A stretch of DNA of 64,000 nt from Chloroflexota bacterium (GCA_022824495.1 JAJDZU010000015.1:1-64000); one strand, 5' to 3'; positions 43,171 through 52,704 are shown, counted from the stretch's first letter. Notes: generated by a model from the sequence alone, not told the origin. Numbers and translations: made by a program.

Positions 43171-44520
43171 TTAGCTCACCACAAAGCGTCCACGATTGAT
43201 TATCCGACCTGGATCGAAGGCTGAGCGCAACGCTTCCATCGCCTGCACGTCCGGGGCCTCGGCCGATACGCCCCAGACACCTGCCGCCCGCTTCACCGTT
43301 ACGGGCGCGGACTCGATCACGAGCGTACCGCCCAACCGTTCCGCGGCCGCCCGCAAGCGCAGCACAAAGTCGGTCAGAACGGCCGCGGCGTCGCTCCCGC
43401 TGGCCCGAACGCGCACCACGCCATGCAGCGCCCGCGCGCTGGCCACGGTCCGTAAGCCCAGCTTCTCGCCGATTTCCGCCGCGCTGCTCAGGAGCGACGG
43501 CGTCTGGCTGGACAGTGCGCTCAGCCGGCACGTCGTCTGGCTGACAACGTCCAAGGGCGCACGAGCCAGCGCGTCGGCATCCTTCCAGAAGCGCTCCTGA
43601 TCGCCGCCCTCGAGGGTGACGCCTTCTCCTAGGGCGCTGGGCCCGACGGCCTGTGCCGCCATCGCCAGCTGCGCGCCCACGCCGCCCTCGGTGCCGGCGA
43701 CGCGCATGGCCAACAGCCACGCACCGTCAGCGGGCACGTCAATGTCTGGCGTCAATTCACGCTGAATCAGGTCGAGGCCGCTGGTCGCCAGGGGACTGTC
43801 GATCACGGCGCCTATGGCCGCGCCGGCTGCCGCGGGGTCCGCCAGCGGCATCACCAGCGTCCGCTCCACTGAGGGTCGCGGCGTGATCTTCAGGTTCACG
43901 CGCGTGATGACGCCCAGCGTGCCGAACGCGCCGATGTGGGCCTTGGGCAGGTCGTAGCCGGTCACGTTCTTAACGACCATGCCGCCGGACCTCGTCACCA
44001 GGCCGTTCACTCCCGCGACTTCGAGACCGATCACCAGGTCTCGCGCCGTTCCCGATCCGGCGCGACGCGGACCGGACAGGTTGGCGGCCACCATGCCGCC
44101 GACCGTGGCCGCTGGTTCACTCGCTGGGTCCAAGGCCAACATCTGCCCTTCGTTGGCCAGCAGGGCCTGCACGTCAGCAAGCCGTGTGCCGGCGGCCACC
44201 GCCAGCGTGAGGTCCGCCGGCCGGTACTCGATCACCTGGTTGAGCCCGCTGAGGTCCAGCAACAGGTCCACCCGCTCCGGCGGCTGACCTAGACCAAGGT
44301 GGGATCCGCCACCCCGCGGCGCCACCACGGCATTCAGGCGCTGACAAACGGCCAGCGCCGCCGCAACCGCGTCGGGCGAGTCGACCTGCGCGCGAAGACC
44401 CGGGCGCACGCCGTCAACCGCGTCGCGTTCCGGATGGCCCGGAGCCACGGCGTCAGCCGGCAGTTCGGCCGCCAGCGCCTGTTGGAGCTCAGCGGAATCC
44501 GGCGCAGAGTTCGGTGCCAT
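43171..44520 (-). CDS. glcE: Glycolate oxidase FAD-binding subunit
   Basis: A 449-residue FAD-linked oxidase of the PCMH/VAO type. APRGGGSHLGLGQPPERVDL and GGMVAANLSGPRRAGSGTARDLV bind FAD, and GGMVVKNVTGYDLPKAHIGAFGTLGVI is typical of GlcE. The length and the partner glcF support GlcE rather than GlcD; glcD is not in the window. A GATACT sequence lies seven bases before the ATG. Confidence 0.9.
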   Translation of the reverse strand: MAPNSAPDSAELQQALAAELPADAVAPGHPERDAVDGVRPGLRAQVDSPDAVAAALAVCQRLNAVVAPRGGGSHLGLGQPPERVDLLLDLSGLNQVIEYRPADLTLAVAAGTRLADVQALLANEGQMLALDPASEPAATVGGMVAANLSGPRRAGSGTARDLVIGLEVAGVNGLVTRSGGMVVKNVTGYDLPKAHIGAFGTLGVITRVNLKITPRPSVERTLVMPLADPAAAGAAIGAVIDSPLATSGLDLIQRELTPDIDVPADGAWLLAMRVAGTEGGVGAQLAMAAQAVGPSALGEGVTLEGGDQERFWKDADALARAPLDVVSQTTCRLSALSSQTPSLLSSAAEIGEKLGLRTVASARALHGVVRVRASGSDAAAVLTDFVLRLRAAAERLGGTLVIESAPVTVKRAAGVWGVSAEAPDVQAMEALRSAFDPGRIINRGRFVVS

Positions 44521-44573
44521 GATGTGCAGTATCAGGGGCGCGCCAGGACGCGCTCAATGCATGTCAACTCGCC

Positions 44574-45434
44574 ATGATCGTAGCCAGAACTCGGACCGGC
44601 CTTCACGAAGCAAGGGCAACGCTGCCCGGACCCGTGGGTGTCGTACCAACCATGGGCGCCCTGCACGAGGGCCACCTCGCGATCCTCCGGGCCGCCCGGC
44701 GGCGCGACCGGTCGCTCGTGGCCACGCTATTCGTCAACCGCACGCAGTTCAACGACCCGTCGGACTACGCCGCATATCCGCGGGACGAAGCGGCTGACCT
44801 GGCGGCGTTCGAGACCGCAGGCGTTGACCTGGTCTTCGCGCCCTCGGTCGAGGAGATGTACCCGGAAGGCTTCGGTACCCGGATCGACCCGGGGCCAATT
44901 GGCGCCGACCTCGAGGGCGCCCGCCGTCCCGGCCATTTCACCGGCGTCGCCACCGTCGTGGCCAAGCTCTTCAACCTCACCCGACCCACCCGCGCCTACT
45001 TCGGTCAGAAAGACTGGCAGCAAACCCGCGTGATCGAACGTATGGTGCGCGACCTCAACCTGCCGGTTGACCTCGTCATCGTGCCCACGGTCCGGGACCC
45101 CGACGGCCTGGCCCTCAGCAGCCGCAACGTTCGGCTCAGTCCCGATCAGCGCCAGGCGGCCACCGCCCTCTGGCGCGGCCTGGAACTGGCCGCGTCCGCC
45201 TGGGACGACGACGAGCGGTCGCCCGCGGCACTGGCCGACCTGGTGCGAATCACGGTACAGGCCGAGCCACTGGCCACCCTCGGCTACGCCGAAGTCCGCC
45301 ACGCCCTGACCCTGGAACCCGTATCCGAGGCCGATCCACCCTTGGTCATCGCCGTCGCGGCCGAAATCGGCGGCGTTGGTCTCATCGACAACGTGGTTTT
45401 GGGCGAAGGGCTCGTGGTGGACGAATCGCCATAG
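44574..45434 (+). CDS. panC: Pantothenate synthetase
   Basis: A 286-residue PanC that joins pantoate and beta-alanine using ATP, for coenzyme A. PTMGALHEGHLAILR holds the HxGH site, YFGQKDWQQTRVI the pantoate site, and DPDGLALSSRNVRL the KMSKS-like loop. The usual FVNPxQF is FVNRTQF here. No other pan gene is adjacent. It lies 53 bases from the divergent glcE. Confidence 0.94.
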   Translation: MIVARTRTGLHEARATLPGPVGVVPTMGALHEGHLAILRAARRRDRSLVATLFVNRTQFNDPSDYAAYPRDEAADLAAFETAGVDLVFAPSVEEMYPEGFGTRIDPGPIGADLEGARRPGHFTGVATVVAKLFNLTRPTRAYFGQKDWQQTRVIERMVRDLNLPVDLVIVPTVRDPDGLALSSRNVRLSPDQRQAATALWRGLELAASAWDDDERSPAALADLVRITVQAEPLATLGYAEVRHALTLEPVSEADPPLVIAVAAEIGGVGLIDNVVLGEGLVVDESP

Positions 45435-45465
45435 AGCCGCACCTTGGCTCAACAGGCTCGAACGA

Positions 45466-46533
45466 CTACCCGGCGTTCCATCCAAGAGCCGCGGCTACCG
45501 CGTCGATATTGGCTTCGACTTCCGCAGGTTTGGGAGCGTAGCGAACGGCCGCGCCCGGATCCTTGAGACCCGTGCCGGTAAGAACGCAGACCACGCGACC
45601 TCCAATGACTTCGCCGCCTCGGGCGCGACGCAGTAGCCCCGCCACGGACGCGGCTGAGGCCAGTTCAACGAAGATCCCTTCTTCCGCCGCCAGCAACTGG
45701 TAAGCCTCGACAATCTCCTCGTCGCTGACGGCCTCGATCGTGCCGTCCGACTCGTCGCGCGCCTGCACCGCGCGTTCCCAGTTGGCTGGATTGCCGATTT
45801 GGATTGCCGAGGCCACGGTCTCGGGATTGGCCAGGGGCTCTCCAGCCACGATCGGGGCCGCTCCCGCCGCCTGGAATCCGCGCATGACCGGCAGTTCGTT
45901 GGCCCGGCCCGCCTTCTGGTAGACGCGAAAGCCCTGCCAGTACGCCGTAATGTTCCCGGCGTTTCCCACCGGGATGTACAGCTCCTCCGGCGCGTCGCCC
46001 AGCGTGTCCACGACTTCGAAGGCCGCCGTCTGCTGCCCTTCCAGGCGGTACGGATTGACTGAGTTGACCAGTGCCACGCCCGGACTCGACGCCAATTCGC
46101 GAACCACGGTCAGGCCGTCGTCAAATGACCCCTGGATCGGAATCACCCTCGCGCCGTAAATGAGCGCCTGGGCCACCTTGCCCAGCGCCACGCCGCGCGC
46201 CGGGATGATCACTCCGGTGGGCGTCCCGGACCGCGCGCCGAAGGCCGCCGCCGAAGCCGCCGTGTTGCCGGTGGAAGCGCAGATGAATGAATGCGCGCCC
46301 TCTTCGATGGCTTTCGCGGCGGCCAGCGCCATCCCCCGGTCCTTGAACGAACCGGTCGGGTTGCAGCCTTCCAACTTGAGCCAGACTTCCGACACGCCAA
46401 GCCGGCGCTCCAGAGACGCGGCCCGAACCAGCGGCGTGTCGCCTTCGCCTATGGTCAGATTCGGCGTCGCCTCGCCAACGGGTAGAAATTCGCGATAGCG
46501 CTCGATCACCCCCGGACGCGGGGATCCGTTCAT
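45466..46533 (-). CDS. thrC: Threonine synthase
   Basis: A 355-residue PLP enzyme converting O-phosphohomoserine to threonine. NPTGSFKDRGMALA carries the PLP Lys, STGNTAASAAAFGARSG the Asn loop, and PVGNAGNITAYWQGF the phosphate-binding loop. It lacks the N-terminal zinc-ribbon region, like the short class. It overlaps hom by four bases, so the hom-thrC pair supplies threonine. Confidence 0.94.
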   Translation of the reverse strand: MNGSPRPGVIERYREFLPVGEATPNLTIGEGDTPLVRAASLERRLGVSEVWLKLEGCNPTGSFKDRGMALAAAKAIEEGAHSFICASTGNTAASAAAFGARSGTPTGVIIPARGVALGKVAQALIYGARVIPIQGSFDDGLTVVRELASSPGVALVNSVNPYRLEGQQTAAFEVVDTLGDAPEELYIPVGNAGNITAYWQGFRVYQKAGRANELPVMRGFQAAGAAPIVAGEPLANPETVASAIQIGNPANWERAVQARDESDGTIEAVSDEEIVEAYQLLAAEEGIFVELASAASVAGLLRRARGGEVIGGRVVCVLTGTGLKDPGAAVRYAPKPAEVEANIDAVAAALGWNAG

Positions 46534-47831
46534 TCCGCCAGATCCTCGACTCGAATCACGCTGGCGACCGAGGCCACCACGTCCAGATCCGCAATAGCGG
46601 ACAGTGCGCCTTGCACCGCCGATTCCTGGGCCTCGTGCGTCAGGAACACCAATTCCGCGCGGCCCGCGTTTTCGTCCACTTCTTTCTGGATGACCGAGGC
46701 GATGCTGATGGCGTGCTCACCGCAGACCGTACCGATTCGCGCCAGGACCCCCGGCTGGTCCTTCACCCAGAGCCTGAAGTAGTAGCGCGAGCGAACCTCG
46801 GCCATGGGCAGCACGCACAGGTCGCCGTCTAGGGACATGGGAATCCGGTCGTGCACGGCCCGCCGGATGTTGTGCCCCAGGTCAATCAAGTCGGCCACGA
46901 TGGCGCTGGAAGTCGGTTCGGGTCCCGCCCCGCGCCCGATGAACAGCGCGCGGCCCAGCAGGTCGCCGTCCAGCAGCACGGCATTGAACACCCCGTCCAC
47001 CTGCGCCAGCAGCACGTCCCGCTGAATCAACGCCGGATGCACGCGGGCCTCGAAGCCGTTGGGCGCGCGCTTGGCAATAGCCAGCAGCTTGATGCCGTAG
47101 CCCAATTCGGCCGCGTACCGGAAGTCCGCCGCGCTGATACGCGTAATGCCCTCGCGATACACCTCATCCGGTCGAACCGCGCAGTTGAACGCCAGCGAGG
47201 CCAGGATCACCAGCTTGTACGCCGCGTCGATCCCTTCAATGTCGTTGGTCGGATCCGGTTCGGCGTAGCCCAGGCGCTGCGCATCCGCCAACGCGGCCTC
47301 AAAGTCCACGCCGCCGGACGCCATCTCCGTCAGAATGTAATTGGTCGTCCCATTGATGATGGCGTGTACTTCCCGGATCTGGTTCGCCGCCAGGTCCTGG
47401 CGAAAAGGTCCGATGACCGGGATCCCGCCGCCGACGCTGGCCTCGAAGTACAGGTCCCGGCCGTTGGCCGTGGCGAGTTCCAGCAGCTCGATCCCGTGCG
47501 TGGCCATGACTTCCTTGTTGGCCGTCACCACGTGTTTGCCGGACTGGAGGGCCCGGCGGATGTACGTGTTGGCTGGCTCGACGCCGCCGATCAACTCCAC
47601 GATCACGTCAATCGACTCGTCGCCAAGAACGTCGTCCGCGTTGACCGTGAGCTGTGAGGCGTCCAGTGGCACGTCGCGTCGACGGTTGGGATCGCGAATC
47701 AGGGCGCGGCGAACTCGAAACGGCCGTCCAATCTGGCGCTCCAGGAAGTCGGACCGCTCGCTGACCGTGCGCACCACCGCCGAGCCAACATTGCCCAGTC
47801 CCAGGAACCCCAGGCCAATCTCTGTGGACAT
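46530..47831 (-). CDS. hom: Homoserine dehydrogenase
   Basis: A 433-residue NAD(P)-dependent enzyme of the aspartate pathway. The nucleotide fold begins GLGFLGLGNVGSAVV. HVVTANKEVMATHG, EASVGGGIPVIGP, NGTTNYILTEM and YAEPDPTNDIEGIDAAYKL are catalytic-domain signatures. The C-terminal ACT domain (DQPGVLARIGTVCGEHAIS) suggests threonine feedback. The ATG at 47831 has GAGGGG upstream; the frame further upstream is not conserved. Confidence 0.96.
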   Translation of the reverse strand: MSTEIGLGFLGLGNVGSAVVRTVSERSDFLERQIGRPFRVRRALIRDPNRRRDVPLDASQLTVNADDVLGDESIDVIVELIGGVEPANTYIRRALQSGKHVVTANKEVMATHGIELLELATANGRDLYFEASVGGGIPVIGPFRQDLAANQIREVHAIINGTTNYILTEMASGGVDFEAALADAQRLGYAEPDPTNDIEGIDAAYKLVILASLAFNCAVRPDEVYREGITRISAADFRYAAELGYGIKLLAIAKRAPNGFEARVHPALIQRDVLLAQVDGVFNAVLLDGDLLGRALFIGRGAGPEPTSSAIVADLIDLGHNIRRAVHDRIPMSLDGDLCVLPMAEVRSRYYFRLWVKDQPGVLARIGTVCGEHAISIASVIQKEVDENAGRAELVFLTHEAQESAVQGALSAIADLDVVASVASVIRVEDLAE

Positions 47832-47958
47832 TCGCCCCTCAACGCTCACGGCAATTGCCGGGTGAAGAATAACGCCGATTGATCGGGATTCGACGTGCTT
47901 GTGAGGACCTCCGCCGAGGCCGTCCACGACTGACGGCCACGCGCCCTGCCGCCGGCCA

Positions 47959-49134
47959 CTACGGCTTCCGCGGCGACGTGACAGTGCGGCGGTAGGCGTA
48001 GCCCAACAGCACGCGCGCCACGCCGGCCACGGGCAGCGCAATCACCATGCCGGTGATCCCCCAGATTTGCAGCCCCGCAAAGATGGCGAAGAGCGCGATC
48101 AAGGGGTGGACGCGCACCACCCGGCCTACAACGTTCGGGATCACGAAATAATCCTCGAGCTGCCGCAGCACCGTGTACATCACGGCCACCACAACGCCCG
48201 CCACCCAACCCGGCCAGCCAAAATTATTGGTCGTCACCAGGGCCAGTCCGATTGGCGGAATAGCCGCCATGATCGGGCCAAAAACCGGGATCAACTCCAG
48301 GAACCCCGTGGCGATGGCCAGGATCACCGCAAACGGGATGCCGATGATCGACAGCCCGATGAACGTGGTCACGCTCATGATGACCACCAGGATGATCTCG
48401 CCCCGAATAAAGGCGCCGAGAACGCTGTTGATGCGCCCGACCAGCTCCTCGGTCTCGGCCCGCGGACCCGGAGGAATCCGTTCCAACAGTCCACGGAACA
48501 GTTCGGGACCGGCCAGCAGCAGGTAGCCGGCCGCGACCACGGCGAGCACACCGTGAATCAGCAGGTTGAAGGCGCTGCGGAAGGCGCTGACCGCCTGCGA
48601 GGCATCGGTCAGCATGCTGGTCGCGCCCGCGCTGAGGCCATCGATGACGTCCTGCACAACCAGCGGCTGCCCCAGGAACTCTGACGGTAACGCGGCTTCG
48701 AGGTCCGCGATAATCGACGGAAGCTCCGTCGCCAGTCGGTCAAGTTCGTCGACCACGCGCGGAATGACGAGAAAGCCCAGCAGGATCAAAAGCCCGATCC
48801 CCAGGGCATAGAACAGGGCCACCGCCGCCGCACGCGGGACGCGGGCCAGCCGCACCAGCCCGTTGACGGCTGGATTAAAGACGTACGCGAAAATCCCGGC
48901 CCACACAAACGGGCCCACGATCTCCCGCGCGCCCCACAACACCAGGGCCGCCAGGATTCCAATGAACATCGCCACCGTCCGGCGCGTGCGCGGCGACCAG
49001 CGGTAAACCGGCTGCTCCCCGGGTACGGCGCCGCTCGTCCCGGGCGCTCCAGGTTCGTCGGATGGCGCGGCGGGAGTGTCTGGCTGTGTGCCTTGCGGCG
49101 TCTTCGGCGGGTCGGGCGCCGACACCGTGCTCAA
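47959..49134 (-). CDS. AI-2E/PerM-family permease
   Basis: A 391-residue polytopic membrane protein. After a 45-residue Pro-rich N-terminus come about eight membrane segments, with the family's internal region and the C-terminal FLELIPVFGPIMAAIPP, RQLEDYFVIPNVVG and VHPLIALFAIFAG. Members transport AI-2 or act as Na+/H+ antiporters. The start is TTG or, eight to nine residues shorter, another codon; this is not settled. It is 127 bases upstream of hom and may be separate. Confidence 0.88.
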   Translation of the reverse strand: MSTVSAPDPPKTPQGTQPDTPAAPSDEPGAPGTSGAVPGEQPVYRWSPRTRRTVAMFIGILAALVLWGAREIVGPFVWAGIFAYVFNPAVNGLVRLARVPRAAAVALFYALGIGLLILLGFLVIPRVVDELDRLATELPSIIADLEAALPSEFLGQPLVVQDVIDGLSAGATSMLTDASQAVSAFRSAFNLLIHGVLAVVAAGYLLLAGPELFRGLLERIPPGPRAETEELVGRINSVLGAFIRGEIILVVIMSVTTFIGLSIIGIPFAVILAIATGFLELIPVFGPIMAAIPPIGLALVTTNNFGWPGWVAGVVVAVMYTVLRQLEDYFVIPNVVGRVVRVHPLIALFAIFAGLQIWGITGMVIALPVAGVARVLLGYAYRRTVTSPRKP

Positions 49135-49196
49135 TCTGGAATGAGGGGACGTGCGTTCATGGTAGACGGCTGCGCGGTCTGCCGGGGTGGATTAAT

Positions 49197-50354
49197 TCAG
49201 GCGCCGGTTGACCGTTTCGCCCGCAATTCGGTGGATGAGACGTCCACGCGCAGTTCATCCGCCGGTATCGCCTCGAAGAGTCCTTCGGCTTCAGGAGGGA
49301 GAACCAGGTCGCGTAGCTGCAAGAAGCGACCCTCCTCCAGGCGCCCCGCCACCACGAACCGCGCACCCAGGGAGCGAAGCTCGTGCAACGCCGTCCGCAT
49401 CGCGTCAACCCCGCCGTAGTACATCGGTTCGACGATCCGCCGGGCCGTGTCAGCGCCCACTGCAAATGCCGCGCCTGGAAGCAAACGAGCCTTCTCCACA
49501 AAGGTTGGCGCCGCGCTCAATACCAGGCCGGCCCGACCGCGAAACTTCTCCGCCCGCCGCAAGACCTCGCCGGTGGGCAATGGCGGCTTGTCCACATTGG
49601 TAATTGACAGCTCAAACGCCACCGGATCGCCGAAACGCCGCCGCGCGGCCTCCCAGAGCGCCTGGTGCGCCTCATGCCCAGGATTGAACGATCCCGGCAC
49701 CAGCGCCGTCGGAATCTGTCCGCCCGCCCGCCGCCGGCCGTCGGGATAAGCCGTCATCCACGGCTGGGTGCCGTCGTGAACGACCGCCAGCTCGTCATCC
49801 TCCAATCCAATGGTGCGCGCGGCGATCGCGACGTCGGGCCCCACGAGGTCGCGCCACGGGGCCACACCCACGGAGTCCGCCAACAACGCCACGATGGCAC
49901 GCTCGGCGGCGGTCTCCTGCGCCTGCCGATTGGTATGCGGCGGCTCGAACCGCCACGCCAGCGCGAGGGTTCGCGACCCGTCGAACGTAGCCGCGTGCAG
50001 CCGATCCTCCCCCCGTCGCACCCGATCCGTGGCCAGCGCCGCCGTGGCTCCTAACCCCACCACCGGGACAGAGCGATCGGGTCGAAACTCCACGGCTCGC
50101 TCGAAAGCACGCCGCGCCAGGGCCTCGGCGGTTTCGGCCGAACACGCCTGCGCCGGCGCCTCACCCAGGTACGCGGCCACCGCCCTCGGTCCATACGGCA
50201 CCGCAATGTCCAGCACCGTGCGCGATCCACCCGGCCGCCGCAGCAGCTGCGCAATCGCGCCCGTCCCACCGCCCGCCAACACCAGCGCCGCCGCCGTCCG
50301 CGAGGCGTGAATACAGTGAACCAGCCCGTCCAGACCGCCGCCACCGGCGGACAC
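49197..50354 (-). CDS. CinA-like/nucleotidyltransferase fusion protein
   Basis: A 385-residue two-domain protein. The first 170 residues resemble the CinA C-terminal (nicotinamide-nucleotide amidase-like) domain, with LAGGGTGAIAQLLRRPGGS and VVGLGATAALATD. From about 215, LVPGSFNPGHEAHQALWEAA is a nucleotidyltransferase HxGH-like site, here HEAH, followed by FAVGADTARRI and ending VDVSSTELRAKR. Both domains occur in NMN/NAD metabolism, so a pyridine-nucleotide salvage role is plausible. It follows the Rieske gene by seven bases. Confidence 0.75.
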   Translation of the reverse strand: MSAGGGGLDGLVHCIHASRTAAALVLAGGGTGAIAQLLRRPGGSRTVLDIAVPYGPRAVAAYLGEAPAQACSAETAEALARRAFERAVEFRPDRSVPVVGLGATAALATDRVRRGEDRLHAATFDGSRTLALAWRFEPPHTNRQAQETAAERAIVALLADSVGVAPWRDLVGPDVAIAARTIGLEDDELAVVHDGTQPWMTAYPDGRRRAGGQIPTALVPGSFNPGHEAHQALWEAARRRFGDPVAFELSITNVDKPPLPTGEVLRRAEKFRGRAGLVLSAAPTFVEKARLLPGAAFAVGADTARRIVEPMYYGGVDAMRTALHELRSLGARFVVAGRLEEGRFLQLRDLVLPPEAEGLFEAIPADELRVDVSSTELRAKRSTGA

Positions 50355-50361
50355 GATCGAG

Positions 50362-50724
50362 CTACCCCAGGTCCAGGAGCACGCGGCCGTCCGTCACCCG
50401 CACCGGATACACCCGCACCCGCGCCCTGTCCGGGTCGGCCAGTGCGCGGCCAGTGGCCATGTCGAAAATCCAGCCGTGCCACGGACATTGCAGCAACGTC
50501 CGTCCGCCGGTTTGATACTCGATGTGACCGCCTACAGACTCGGCGTGAACGTTGCCCTTGCACCGGCCGGACGACAGCCGCGCCCCCTGGTGCGCGCAAA
50601 CGTCGCGGGCGGCGTAAAACTCCGCGCCCCCGTTCACGACCACAAAGCCGCGGCCCCCGATCTCAACGCGTCTGGGCTGGCCGACCTCAAAGTCGGCCTC
50701 CGCCCCTACGTCATGCACGCTCAA
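50362..50724 (-). CDS. Rieske [2Fe-2S] protein
   Basis: A 120-residue Rieske-type ferredoxin. Cluster ligands are in CAHQGARL and CPWHGWIFD, Cys-x-His and Cys-x2-His. It could be an electron carrier to an oxygenase or the separate Rieske chain of one; no oxygenase catalytic subunit is adjacent. It overlaps the upstream amidohydrolase by 14 bases. Confidence 0.9.
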   Translation of the reverse strand: MSVHDVGAEADFEVGQPRRVEIGGRGFVVVNGGAEFYAARDVCAHQGARLSSGRCKGNVHAESVGGHIEYQTGGRTLLQCPWHGWIFDMATGRALADPDRARVRVYPVRVTDGRVLLDLG

Positions 50725-51823
50725 AGTCGTAGAACGCCATGGCGTTATCCGCCATGATCTTCTGCCGCAACTCGCCCCGCACCACCGACGGCAGCGCGCG
50801 GTCCGGCGCGTCGAAGTCCCAGTGCGGATAGTCCGTGGCGAACATCAGGAAGTCGTCCCGACCGATCATGTCGAAGATCTGCAACAGGTGCTGCGGGTTC
50901 GGCGGCTCGTCCATCGGCTGCGTCGTCATCCGGAAGTGCTCCAGGATGTACTCGCTCGGCAGCTTGCGCAGCCACGGCACTTCCTCTTTCAACCCCTTGT
51001 AGTTCTTGTCGAACCGCCACATCAGCGGCGGCAGCCAGGCAAACCCGCCCTCGATCAACGCGATCCGCAGGTTGGGCAGCCGCTCAAAAATCCCCTCCGA
51101 CACCAGGCTCAACACCTGTGCCTCGAACGCCTGTGTCATCCCCGTGTGGTCTTCCAGGTAATACGAAGGCCAGCCGGTGGCCGTAATCGGGTGATTGCCC
51201 CACCCGCCGAAGTGAATCCCCACCGGCAGGTCCATGTCGGCCGCCGCCTCGAACAGCGGGTAGTAGTGGCGCTTCCCGTACGGCGCATTCCCGCGCACCG
51301 TAAGAATCACCTGCACGAACCGACCGTCCTTGCCGCAGCGGCGAATCTCCTCCGCCGCCGCCTCCGGAATCTGCGGCGTCACCGTGATGGAACTCCGCCA
51401 GCGCTTGTCGCTGTCCAGCCACACGTGCCGCTGCCACTCGTTCACCGCCCGCGCCAGCGCGATGGAGAAGTCGTCGTTGTGCACGTGCCCCGCCGCGTAC
51501 AACGGCGTCAGGATCCCGAACTGCATGTCCCACTCGTCCAGCAGTTGCTCGCGCACAAAGTCGGGATCCGCGCCCGGTCGCAGCCCGTTCGGCGGCCAGG
51601 CGTCCCGTCGCGCGGCCATTTCGTAGCCCTTCGGATACTGCGTGCCCGGCGGCGCCGCAAAGCCGGACTGCTTGACGTACTGCACCCACCGGTCGGACAT
51701 GAACGGGGTCAGGTCGTGAATCGTGTTCGGATACGGATGAACGTCGCAATCGATCGTGGTCAGCGAGGTACGGCCGTTCGCGGCCTCCGCAGCCGCCGGC
51801 GCGTCGAGGACAGCCTGTGCCAT
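50711..51823 (-). CDS. Amidohydrolase-2 family metal-dependent hydrolase
   Basis: A 370-residue TIM-barrel enzyme of the ACMSD/amidohydrolase-2 group. TIDCDVHPYP holds the first metal ligands, VGIHFGGWGNHPI another His, and MFATDYPHWDFDAP the late Asp. Such enzymes decarboxylate or hydrolyse aromatic ring-cleavage products. The coupled Rieske gene fits an aromatic or heterocycle degradation theme. AAGGAGGGGG lies before the ATG. Confidence 0.9.
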   Translation of the reverse strand: MAQAVLDAPAAAEAANGRTSLTTIDCDVHPYPNTIHDLTPFMSDRWVQYVKQSGFAAPPGTQYPKGYEMAARRDAWPPNGLRPGADPDFVREQLLDEWDMQFGILTPLYAAGHVHNDDFSIALARAVNEWQRHVWLDSDKRWRSSITVTPQIPEAAAEEIRRCGKDGRFVQVILTVRGNAPYGKRHYYPLFEAAADMDLPVGIHFGGWGNHPITATGWPSYYLEDHTGMTQAFEAQVLSLVSEGIFERLPNLRIALIEGGFAWLPPLMWRFDKNYKGLKEEVPWLRKLPSEYILEHFRMTTQPMDEPPNPQHLLQIFDMIGRDDFLMFATDYPHWDFDAPDRALPSVVRGELRQKIMADNAMAFYDFERA

Positions 51824-51915
51824 GGAACCCCCTCCTTATCGCCCGATACTCGCCACCCACACCCCACCCGTCAAGACCTGGAGCCCAACCGTCGACAACC
51901 TCTGACTATGTGACC

Positions 51916-52704
51916 ATGCCCCCCATGCACCTCCACGCCCTCCTCTTCGACCTCGACGACACCCTCATCCCCGACGAAAGCGCCTCTGAGGCCGCCTTCC
52001 TCGCCGCCTGCAAACCGGTTGCCGAACGCTACGGCCTCGACCCCGCCGCCGTCGGCCGTTCCGCCGGCGCCTGCGCCCGTCAACTCTGGCGCGCCTCGGA
52101 CCACATCGCCTACTGCCAATCCATCGGCATCAGTTCATGGGAGGGCCTTTGGGCCGACTTCACCGGCGACGCCCCCGACCTCAAACGCCTCCACGCCTGG
52201 GCCCCCGCCTACCGTCGCGAGGCCTGGAGCCTTGCCCTCGCCCAGCATGGCGTCGACGACCCCGCCTACGCCGAACACCTCGCCGACCGCTTCCGCCGCG
52301 AACGACGCCAGCGCAACGCCATGTTCCCCGACGCCGCCGACCTGTTACCCGAATTCGCCCGCCGCCTCCCCCTCGCCCTCGTCACCAACGGCGCGCCCGA
52401 CCTCCAGCACTTCAAGATCGACGCCTCAGGCGTCGGCCCCTACTTCCAGTCCATCGTCGTCTCCGGCGAAGTCGGCATCGGCAAACCCCACCCGGCCCCC
52501 ATGCAACGCGCCCTCGAACAACTCGGCTGCGACCCCGCCAACGCCGCCATGGTCGGCGACAACCCCACCTCCGACATCGCCGGCGCCCGAAACACCGACG
52601 TGTACTCGGTCTGGCTGAATCGCGACAACGCTCCACCCACCGGCGACATTCGTCCAGACCACACCGTCTCCGGCCTGCGCGAACTCTCCAACCTGTTGGA
52701 CTAA
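51916..52704 (+). CDS. HAD-superfamily phosphatase
   Basis: A 262-residue HAD hydrolase. Motif I is LLFDLDDTL, motif II Thr/Ser is in LALVTNG, motif III Lys is in GIGKPHPAP, and motif IV is MVGDNPTSDIAGA. The cap type and length resemble YjjG/pyrimidine or acyl-phosphatase-like members. The substrate is unknown. Third codon positions are almost all C, unlike the plus-strand genes after 54 kb. Confidence 0.9.
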   Translation: MPPMHLHALLFDLDDTLIPDESASEAAFLAACKPVAERYGLDPAAVGRSAGACARQLWRASDHIAYCQSIGISSWEGLWADFTGDAPDLKRLHAWAPAYRREAWSLALAQHGVDDPAYAEHLADRFRRERRQRNAMFPDAADLLPEFARRLPLALVTNGAPDLQHFKIDASGVGPYFQSIVVSGEVGIGKPHPAPMQRALEQLGCDPANAAMVGDNPTSDIAGARNTDVYSVWLNRDNAPPTGDIRPDHTVSGLRELSNLLD

